A stretch of 14,517 bases of DNA, taken from NCBI GenBank assembly GCA_027488055.1, contig JAIYCK010000036.1:1-14517 (forward strand), written 5' to 3'. Below are positions 6,358-12,885 of the stretch, in pieces. Below the pieces are notes generated by a model, which worked only from the letters and a program-made list of their open reading frames with translations, was not told where the DNA came from and did not search any database. The first letter of the stretch is position 1. Every line of letters begins with the position of its first letter. A program made the position numbers and the translations under genes. The DNA comes from Flavobacteriales bacterium. Lineage in GTDB: Bacteria > Bacteroidota > Bacteroidia > Flavobacteriales_D > Sanyastnellaceae.

Positions 6358-8594
6358 TAGTTGAGCTTGAATTTGACGGGTAAAGTATATGTGATTCGCA
6401 CAGCTTTGCCATTTTGGTAGCCCGGTGTAAAGCGTTTGAGTTTCTTGACACAGGACTCGGCAACTTTGGATAAGTTTGGACCGCCATTGACGCCGCGCAT
6501 AGTTCTTACATTCGTTATACTACCATCTATTTCAACAACGAATTGAACGTATACAGTGCCTTCAATTTTAGCTGCTAGTTCTTCAGCTGGATAAGTTATC
6601 TGAGCTGCCACATCAGCCATCATCTGATCTTGACCACCAGGGTACAGTGGCATGACTTCCGCAAAAACCAAAGGTTCATTGCTTTGCTGGTCCTCCATCA
6701 CAACCATCTCAACGGGGACCGCCACGTCATCATAATCCATATCCATTGAAACGGATTCCACGTCGACCGCGCCGCCATAATAACCCCTAAGATAGCCTCC
6801 GCCAGCTCCAGTTCCTTGGCCCTGTCCCATTCCGCTTGTTCCCATCGGCGGATTGCGCTGAAACGGATCCTGCTTTTCTGTGGACAGCGATAACAGCAGA
6901 GTCACCTGTTTTTCAAGTTTAATCAACGATTTGAAAGCATCCGTGAGGACCAAGGGTTTGAGACCTTGTGGCGTATTTTCAATGCCGTGAATCTCCACGA
7001 TATTGCCATTCGAAATCAGTGCATACCAGACCTCTTCTTTTCCGTTGCGATTGCAATCAGTCACATGGAGTGAGGTGATATAGGATCTGCGAGTGGGATC
7101 ATCTACACCAATTTTTTGATATCCATTATAGCGCGAGTCAAGTAATTTTTGTTCGTCTGCATAATGAATGGAATATTGGATATTTTCCTTGTTGCGGGTG
7201 GTGATTCCTTCAAACGGGTGGGTCATGAACTTAGTGTTGTTCGGCACTGGAGGGATCATTTCATACACCACGTCATAAAGATCTATTTTGAATGTGGGCA
7301 AAAATACGGGTGCTTTGCAGTTGGCATTGGTGGCGACAATAAAGCGCTTTGAAATTCCTGCAACATACTTTTCTCGAACCTTGCGATGAGTAGGAACAAT
7401 GCCAAATGCAAACGTGCGCTCGTTGGTCGATGTCGGAACATGCACCACAAATGTTGGATCGATCTTTCCGAAATCATCATAGCCTAAAAAATTCCTTCGA
7501 ATAGAAACTTTTGACATTCCTTCCTCCATTTGTTTGACCACGGTAGGGTAGAAGGACCACCCTTTAGAGGTGCGCATGGCTGCAATGAAATATGATTTCG
7601 TCGCGCTACTCCCTTTGAGATAACAAATGTCATTGGCATGGGGGACCCTTGTCACATTGCTTTCCACTACAATCGGTGTTCCGATTTGTTTCGCGAGTAT
7701 TTCGCCCAAATAGGCAATAGCTTCTTTGGCAGCTTCAGAGCGAAAAGGGTCATGGATCGCTTCATCGGGGTTGAGAAAATTTGCAAGGGCAGTTTCTTTG
7801 GGCAAAGGCAAATTTGCCATCATTTCGAGTTCATTCGCTGCTCGTTGAAAGCTAAAGTCTTTTTTGGATGGAAATAGACACATCAGATCGAATCGAGCAG
7901 TATCGGTTAGGATAGATTCGGGACGCATCGAAGACCAGTATGATTCTAAATTTCGGTAATAGAATTTTCCATGTAAAGTATGCAATTGCATGCGCGCTTG
8001 CAATTGTGTATATACATTTTTACGAGACACCGCCATACCTCGACTGTAATCATAAGGAAGTCCAGCGGCAGCATCAATTGCGCTGGGTTTGACCAAATGA
8101 AGGGTGCTGATTGTTTTGGCTAATTCTTCAGTGACCAGGTTACACAGCGTTGTATCGCCATTGGGCTGGTAATAAAATGTGACAGCATATGTCTTTTCAA
8201 AGGACTTGTAGCCTCGCACATAAGTTGGACGATCTTTTATCAAAAACAATTCACTCAGCAAGCCATCTTGTGTTTTTGAAATGAAATCATTGCCGAGATG
8301 ATTCGAGCTCTGTGTTTTCAGCATCATGCGCTTTCCATACGTGGTCATGTCTTCCCTGGAGTCTGCGGCATGTATCTTCAAATAGATCACCTGAGATGTA
8401 GGCTTGAATAGGAGTTCGATGGCCATTGGATTAGCGTAATCCGATGGGTGAGGCACCAAATACGGAACTGCCCATTGATTTGTATCAATGTCGAGCGCAT
8501 ATTGATAGGGAATGAACATGGTGGCCTTTTGGGCCTGCATGCAGAGATTTCCCATTGAAAATATCAGAAGAACAAATAAGCAAAAAGTGCGCAT
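6357..8594 (-). CDS. Large exported protein with C-terminal TonB domain
   Basis: This 745-residue protein has an N-terminal signal sequence (hydrophobic 3-15, possible cleavage near 'MQAQ', residues 19-22) and a large N-terminal region I do not recognise. Within that region 'TDCNRNGKEE' has Asp513, Asn515, Asn517 and Glu521 in a D-x-N-x-N-G-x-x-E loop like the calcium loops of FG-GAP/VCBS repeats. A Gly-rich linker (about 584-609) and an acidic Asp/Val/Met patch follow, then a TonB C-terminal domain at about 648-745 with the usual 'YPGG' entry (651-654), 'QFVVEIDGSITNVRTMRGV' and the end 'RITYTLPVKFKL'. Known TonB C-terminal domains contact the TonB box of outer-membrane receptors. A cleaved exported copy would lack the inner-membrane anchor needed for energy coupling, so another role is likely. 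The gene starts 18 bases after the miaB stop. Confidence 0.85.
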   Translation of the reverse strand: MRTFCLFVLLIFSMGNLCMQAQKATMFIPYQYALDIDTNQWAVPYLVPHPSDYANPMAIELLFKPTSQVIYLKIHAADSREDMTTYGKRMMLKTQSSNHLGNDFISKTQDGLLSELFLIKDRPTYVRGYKSFEKTYAVTFYYQPNGDTTLCNLVTEELAKTISTLHLVKPSAIDAAAGLPYDYSRGMAVSRKNVYTQLQARMQLHTLHGKFYYRNLESYWSSMRPESILTDTARFDLMCLFPSKKDFSFQRAANELEMMANLPLPKETALANFLNPDEAIHDPFRSEAAKEAIAYLGEILAKQIGTPIVVESNVTRVPHANDICYLKGSSATKSYFIAAMRTSKGWSFYPTVVKQMEEGMSKVSIRRNFLGYDDFGKIDPTFVVHVPTSTNERTFAFGIVPTHRKVREKYVAGISKRFIVATNANCKAPVFLPTFKIDLYDVVYEMIPPVPNNTKFMTHPFEGITTRNKENIQYSIHYADEQKLLDSRYNGYQKIGVDDPTRRSYITSLHVTDCNRNGKEEVWYALISNGNIVEIHGIENTPQGLKPLVLTDAFKSLIKLEKQVTLLLSLSTEKQDPFQRNPPMGTSGMGQGQGTGAGGGYLRGYYGGAVDVESVSMDMDYDDVAVPVEMVVMEDQQSNEPLVFAEVMPLYPGGQDQMMADVAAQITYPAEELAAKIEGTVYVQFVVEIDGSITNVRTMRGVNGGPNLSKVAESCVKKLKRFTPGYQNGKAVRITYTLPVKFKLN

Positions 8595-8612
8595 TGGTTT
8601 TTGATTTTATGA

Positions 8613-10043
8613 TTATTCTACTACCTCACCGATTAAGGTGACACTTGTACAGTCTATCATTTTTACCATCACATATTGTCCCAATTGATAACGATCTGTT
8701 TTCGGGAAAACAACCACTAGATTTTGTGAGTTACGCCCTTGAAAGTGCTCTGCCGATTTTTTACTTGTGCCTTCAATTAATACACGTTGCACGCAGCCCA
8801 CATATTGTTTGGTGCACTTGGCTGCGTTTTGCATCTGCTGGTCAATGATCTCAGTTAAGCGTCGGCTCTTTGTTTCTTCTGAAATGTCATCTTCATATTT
8901 GCGTTCGGCCAAGGTTTTTGGTCGTTCAGAATATTTGAACATATAAGCCATATCGTAACATACCTCAGCCATCAAGCTCATGGTATCTTGATGCTCTTCT
9001 TCTGTTTCGCCACAGAATCCAGTTATCACATCAGTGCTAATGGCCGCATCGGGCATGTATCGGCGAATCGCTGCAATGCGATCCAAATACCACTCTCGTG
9101 TGTATCCGCGATTCATCCGTTTGAGCACATTGCTGTTGCCGCTTTGAACGGGCAAGTGCACGTATTTGCAAATATTCTCATATTTTGCCATCACGATAAG
9201 CACTTCATCGGTCATGTCTTTGGGGTGCGATGTCGAAAATCGCACACGCAAATCTGGATCAACGAGCGCTACTTTTTCCATAAGTTGAGCAAAATTCACC
9301 GTGGGTTTGGATGCATCAACAATTTCGCCTTTTGCGGTGATATTCCATTTATAGCTATCCACGTTCTGACCCAATAATGTGACTTCGCGGTATCCTTGTG
9401 CAAATAGATCTTTGGCCTCATTGACAATGCTCTCAGGATCTCTGCTGCGCTCGCGTCCGCGAGTAAAAGGGACCACGCAAAATGAACACATATTATCACA
9501 TCCACGCATGATACTGATGAAAGCGGTAATGCCATTGCTATTCAGTCGAACCGGTGCGATTTCAGCATACGTTTCTTCCCGACTCAATAACACATTGACT
9601 GCCTTTTGGCCTTCATCCACACGATTGATCAGATTGGGCAAGTCGCGGTATGCATCAGGACCTACAACCAAGTCAACGAGTTTCTCTTCCACCAACAATT
9701 GCTCACGCAAGCGCTCTGCCATGCATCCAAGCACACCAACGAGCATTTCGGGTTTTCTTTTTTTGATGGAACGGAAAAAACGCAGACGATCACGCACACG
9801 CTGCTCTGCATTCTCTCGAATTGCGCAAGTGTTCAACAAAATCAAATCTGCTTCTTCGGCATCACGAGTAGTAGTGAAGCCTTCCTTGGTGAGGATACTG
9901 GCGACAATTTCGCTGTCTGAAAAATTCATGGCGCAACCATAACTTTCCAAGAGCATTTTGCGGCCAATGCCATTTTGGAGGTCGTTGGACTCCAACATCA
10001 AGAATTCACCTTGACGGTTTTCATCGATTGTTTTTTCTTCCAC
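8613..10043 (-). CDS. miaB: tRNA-2-methylthio-N6-dimethylallyladenosine synthase MiaB
   Basis: MiaB is a radical SAM methylthiotransferase that converts i6A37 to ms2i6A37 in tRNAs reading UNN codons (cytosolic). Both iron-sulfur sites are present. Cys37, Cys73 and Cys107 lie in the N-terminal UPF0004 domain ('ESYGCAMNF', 'NTCAIRENAEQ', 'GVLGCMAER'). The radical SAM triad is Cys182-x3-Cys186-x2-Cys189 in 'RGCDNMCSFCVVPFTRGRERSR'. A C-terminal TRAM domain closes the protein ('GQYVMVKMIDCTSVTLIGEVVE'). I chose GTG 10043 because the protein then begins 'VEEKTIDENRQGE', matching the usual Bacteroidota start ('M-E-K-x-I-x-E-x-x-Q-G-E'), and is 476 residues long. The frame stays open upstream to a TTG at 10139, which would add 32 residues with no family resemblance. 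It heads the minus-strand operon. Confidence 0.95.
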   Translation of the reverse strand: MEEKTIDENRQGEFLMLESNDLQNGIGRKMLLESYGCAMNFSDSEIVASILTKEGFTTTRDAEEADLILLNTCAIRENAEQRVRDRLRFFRSIKKRKPEMLVGVLGCMAERLREQLLVEEKLVDLVVGPDAYRDLPNLINRVDEGQKAVNVLLSREETYAEIAPVRLNSNGITAFISIMRGCDNMCSFCVVPFTRGRERSRDPESIVNEAKDLFAQGYREVTLLGQNVDSYKWNITAKGEIVDASKPTVNFAQLMEKVALVDPDLRVRFSTSHPKDMTDEVLIVMAKYENICKYVHLPVQSGNSNVLKRMNRGYTREWYLDRIAAIRRYMPDAAISTDVITGFCGETEEEHQDTMSLMAEVCYDMAYMFKYSERPKTLAERKYEDDISEETKSRRLTEIIDQQMQNAAKCTKQYVGCVQRVLIEGTSKKSAEHFQGRNSQNLVVVFPKTDRYQLGQYVMVKMIDCTSVTLIGEVVE

Positions 10044-10160
10044 AGTGTATAGCTGTTTTGAAAAGTGGATAATAAAGTGAATTGCGGCTACCTTAATGGC
10101 AGAAGAATTCACGTTTTTCACGCTCTGGAGTCCTTCCAACGCTCATTTTGAGGCAGCGCG

Positions 10161-10194
10161 CAAAGATATAAAATTTATCGGACAAAACTGACAA
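10161..10194 (-). promoter_or_regulatory. Candidate promoter of the miaB operon
   Basis: Read on the minus strand, TATCTTTG (10168-10161) is an exact match to the Bacteroidota -7 element TAnnTTTG. A TTG (10194-10192) lies 23 bases upstream as a -33 element. This spacing is at the long end of the usual range. The start of transcription would be near 10155, giving a leader of about 110 bases to the GTG start of miaB. Confidence 0.55.
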
Positions 10195-10200
10195 TTTGTC
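10190..10200. promoter_or_regulatory. Palindrome GACAATTTGTC between divergent promoters
   Basis: This is a perfect 5+1+5 palindrome with a further GACAA copy just to its left (10181-10185). It overlaps the proposed -33 element of miaB and lies six bases before that of topA (10206). The position suits an operator shared by the divergent transcripts, but no regulator is known and so short a palindrome can occur by chance. Confidence 0.3.
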
Positions 10201-10205
10201 GGCAA

Positions 10206-10239
10206 TTTGGTTTCTTGCAATTTTAGTCGCATACATTTG
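10206..10239 (+). promoter_or_regulatory. Candidate topA promoter
   Basis: TTTG (10206-10209), a 22-base spacer, and TACATTTG (10232-10239) match the Bacteroidota housekeeping consensus TTTG / TAnnTTTG, with an exact -7 element. Predicted transcription begins near 10245, leaving a leader of about 65 bases before the ATG at 10311. Confidence 0.6.
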
Positions 10240-10310
10240 CCCAAGTTGGAGGCGTTCGGATAAACCAATCGATCGGCCGATGACAGTATTTTTTTTGTAT
10301 ATTAAAGCCT

Positions 10311-12731
10311 ATGAGTAAGAATCTCGTGATCGTGGAGTCGCCGGCCAAAGCCAAGACCATTGAAGGATATTTGGGAAAGGATTTTATCGTAAAAAGTAGC
10401 TACGGTCACGTGAGGGATTTGCCCAAAAGTGATGTGGCGATCAACATCGAAAATGGCTTTGAACCCAAGTACGAAGTCTCGCCTGATAAACATGAGGTGA
10501 TCAATGAGCTAAAAAAACTGGCGGCAAAAGTGGACGATGTGTGGCTCGCAACCGATGAGGACCGCGAGGGAGAAGCCATTTCATGGCACCTTGCGGAGGC
10601 TTTGGGCCTGAGTGTGCAGCATACGAAACGCATTGTTTTTCATGAAATTACCAAAAAGGCCATTCAAGCAGCGATCGATAAGCCTCGCCATATCGATGTC
10701 GATTTGGTCAACGCTCAGCAAGCGCGACGTGTCTTGGATCGCATCGTCGGTTTTGAATTGTCTCCAGTTTTATGGAAAAAGGTCAAAGGTGGACTCAGCG
10801 CAGGCCGTGTGCAAAGCGTAGCAGTGCGAATCATTGTAGAGCGTGAACGCGAAATCGAGAAATTTTTGGCTGCGGCATTCTATAATGTAAGAGGACAGTT
10901 CGACTTGGGCTCCGCCATGCTCAAGGCCGACCTCAATCGCAAACTCAAGGACAGTGCGGAGTCACGTGCTTTCTTGGAAACGTGCACGGGTGCTACTTTC
11001 AGCATTGCTAGCATCGACACCAAACCAACCAAACGCACGCCCGCTGCGCCATTTACCACTTCAACACTTCAACAGGAGGCCAGTCGGAAGTTAGGCTTCA
11101 GTGTGTCGCGAACCATGGTTGTAGCCCAGCGATTGTACGAAAGCGGTAAGATCACTTACATGAGAACAGATAGTGTGAATCTATCTGACTTTGCACTGGA
11201 GGCTGCCAAACAAGAAATTACACACTCTTTCGGAGAACGTTATAGCAAAACACGTCAGTATACCAATAAAAACAAAGGCGCACAAGAAGCCCACGAAGCC
11301 ATTCGTCCAACAGAAATGTCAGTGCATCAAATTGGCGGAGAGCGCGACGAAGAGCGTTTATATGAATTGATATGGAAGCGCACATTGGCCAGTCAGATGG
11401 CAGATGCAGAGTTGGAAAAAACCACCGCCAATGTGGCTATAAGCACTTGCAGTGATGTCCTCCAGGCCAAAGGCGAAGTGATCAAATTTGACGGATTTTT
11501 GAAGGTCTATATCGAAGGATCAGACGATGATTCCGATGACGAAGGCGGAAGCGGCATGTTACCTCCATTGACGGTGGGTCAGGTATTGCAATTGGTAGAC
11601 CTTACCGCTACACAGCGCTACACGCAAAAACCCACACGTTATTCCGAAGCAGCGCTCGTAAAAAGACTCGAAGAGCTGGGGATTGGTCGACCTTCCACGT
11701 ATGCTCCTACGATCTCCACGATCCAACAACGAACATATATAGAGAAAAAGGATAAAGATGGCGTACCGCGCGCTTTTGAGGTGATGACCCTCAAACAAGG
11801 GCAAATTTTTACAGAGGCACGCTCTGAAAATACAGGAGCAGAGAAATCCAAGTTGTTTCCTACCGACATTGGGATGGTGGTCAACGATTTCTTAGTGGAG
11901 CAATTTCCGCAAATCCTCGACTACCAATTTACGGCGAGCGTTGAACAAGAGTTCGATGAAATTGCCGAAGGCAGATTACAATGGCAGGTGATGATGAAAA
12001 AGTTTTATACTCCTTTTCATCAGAATGTGCAAGTTACCTTGGATACGGCTCAGCGCCAAACAGGCGAACGTGAGCTTGGGATCGATCCGGTTTCAGGGAA
12101 ACCAGTTATTGTGCGCATTGCGCGATTCGGCCCCGTCGTACAAATTGGCGGCAGCGAAGACGAGGAGAAAAAATATGCCAACCTACGCGCAGGTCAGAGC
12201 ATCACAACCATTGGCCTAGAGGATGCCCTGAAATTGTTTGATTTGCCGCGCCATTTGGGCGAATACAAAGACCAGAAAGTGACCGCGGCCATCGGAAGGT
12301 TTGGACCATTCATCAAGTGGGGAACCTTATTTGCGAGCCTCAAAGTGAAAGAGGGTGATGATCCATATACCATCCAATTGGATCGTGCCATCCAATTAGT
12401 GGAAGACAAGATTGCTGCTGTAGCGGCCAGTGAATTGCGCATATTCGAGGAGAATCCCGAAATACGCATCCTTAAAGGTCGATTTGGTCCGTATATCAAA
12501 TCGGGCAAGGAGAATTACAAATTACCCAAGGCCACCGATCCAGCCGTTATCAGTTTTGGAGAGGTGATGAAAATGATCGAAGAGCAAGAGGCAGCAGGCG
12601 GAGGTAAAAAAGCAGCTTCAAAAAGAGCAGGAGCTAAAAAAGCCCCTGCAAAGAAAGCGGCATCCAAAAAAGCCCCCGCGAAGAAAAAAAAAAAAAAAAA
12701 GGCAGCAGCCAAAAAATCAGCTAAAAAATAA
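10311..12731 (+). CDS. topA: DNA topoisomerase I (type IA)
   Basis: TopA relaxes negative supercoils by single-strand passage through a 5'-phosphotyrosine intermediate. The TOPRIM domain opens the protein: Glu9 in 'IVESPAKAKTIEGYL' and the metal-binding Asp82-x-Asp84-x-Glu86 in 'ATDEDREGEAISWH'. The catalytic Tyr283 sits in 'GKITYMRTDS'. 'GGLSAGRVQSVAVR' marks another conserved core motif. The C-terminal part carries repeated 'GRFGPxIK' beta units ('ARFGPVVQIG', 'GRFGPFIKWG', 'GRFGPYIKSG') and no Cys4 zinc ribbons, unlike the E. coli enzyme. The final 40 or so residues are a histone H1-like Lys/Ala/Pro tail ('KKAPAKKAASKKAPAKKKKK') encoded partly by a run of 17 A. The 806-residue length is normal. 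The start at ATG 10311 gives the family N-terminus. A short acidic insert 'GSDDDSDDEGGSG' follows about residue 402. Confidence 0.98.
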   Translation: MSKNLVIVESPAKAKTIEGYLGKDFIVKSSYGHVRDLPKSDVAINIENGFEPKYEVSPDKHEVINELKKLAAKVDDVWLATDEDREGEAISWHLAEALGLSVQHTKRIVFHEITKKAIQAAIDKPRHIDVDLVNAQQARRVLDRIVGFELSPVLWKKVKGGLSAGRVQSVAVRIIVEREREIEKFLAAAFYNVRGQFDLGSAMLKADLNRKLKDSAESRAFLETCTGATFSIASIDTKPTKRTPAAPFTTSTLQQEASRKLGFSVSRTMVVAQRLYESGKITYMRTDSVNLSDFALEAAKQEITHSFGERYSKTRQYTNKNKGAQEAHEAIRPTEMSVHQIGGERDEERLYELIWKRTLASQMADAELEKTTANVAISTCSDVLQAKGEVIKFDGFLKVYIEGSDDDSDDEGGSGMLPPLTVGQVLQLVDLTATQRYTQKPTRYSEAALVKRLEELGIGRPSTYAPTISTIQQRTYIEKKDKDGVPRAFEVMTLKQGQIFTEARSENTGAEKSKLFPTDIGMVVNDFLVEQFPQILDYQFTASVEQEFDEIAEGRLQWQVMMKKFYTPFHQNVQVTLDTAQRQTGERELGIDPVSGKPVIVRIARFGPVVQIGGSEDEEKKYANLRAGQSITTIGLEDALKLFDLPRHLGEYKDQKVTAAIGRFGPFIKWGTLFASLKVKEGDDPYTIQLDRAIQLVEDKIAAVAASELRIFEENPEIRILKGRFGPYIKSGKENYKLPKATDPAVISFGEVMKMIEEQEAAGGGKKAASKRAGAKKAPAKKAASKKAPAKKKKKKKAAAKKSAKK
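12684..12700 (+). repeat. A17 homopolymer inside topA
   Basis: Seventeen consecutive A encode lysines in the C-terminal tail of TopA. Losing one base would change the last residues to 'QQPKNQLKNNF' then a stop. Gaining one would give 'GSSQKIS' then a stop. Both shifts leave the catalytic part intact. The tract is a potential slippage site in replication, transcription or sequencing. Confidence 0.9.
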
Positions 12732-12753
12732 TTTTTGATTGAATATCAGTGTG

Positions 12754-12794
12754 AATCCCAGTCGGGTGGAATGGCATTCCACCTGTCTGGGATT
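12754..12794 (+). terminator. Long hairpin after topA, probable terminator or processing stem
   Basis: Arms 12754-12772 and 12776-12794 form a near-perfect 19-bp stem: AATCCCAG pairs with CTGGGATT and GGTGGAAT with ATTCCACC. In the three positions between, only one U-U pair is a true mismatch. The loop is GGC. It starts 22 bases after the topA stop. No uninterrupted T tract follows (ATCTCATTTATTTCT), so it is not a textbook terminator and could instead protect the topA 3' end. Confidence 0.6.
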
Positions 12795-12859
12795 ATCTCA
12801 TTTATTTCTCCCCATTAACTCCTCCTGTTCGACAACTTTATCACCCCGACTTATGGCGC

Positions 12860-12875
12860 TGTGACTTGGGTCACA
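12860..12875. promoter_or_regulatory. TGTGA-N6-TCACA palindrome before the ureohydrolase-like gene
   Basis: The perfect palindrome TGTGAC-TTGG-GTCACA has exactly the TGTGA-N6-TCACA form recognised by CRP-type regulators in E. coli. It ends 10 bases before the ATG at 12886. As RNA it would be a 6-bp hairpin next to the start codon. That position suits repression or translational control better than activation. Its regulator in this organism is unknown. Confidence 0.45.
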
Positions 12876-12885
12876 TCTTTGAAAT

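Noticed and set aside
10044..10139. TTG at 10139 as the MiaB start
   Set aside because: The 32 added residues show no family similarity, while the GTG at 10043 gives the usual Bacteroidota N-terminus. Kept only as an open question in the findings.
11900..12731. Zinc ribbon domains in the TopA C-terminus
   Set aside because: No paired CxxC motifs are present. The GRFGPxIK-type repeats occupy this region instead.
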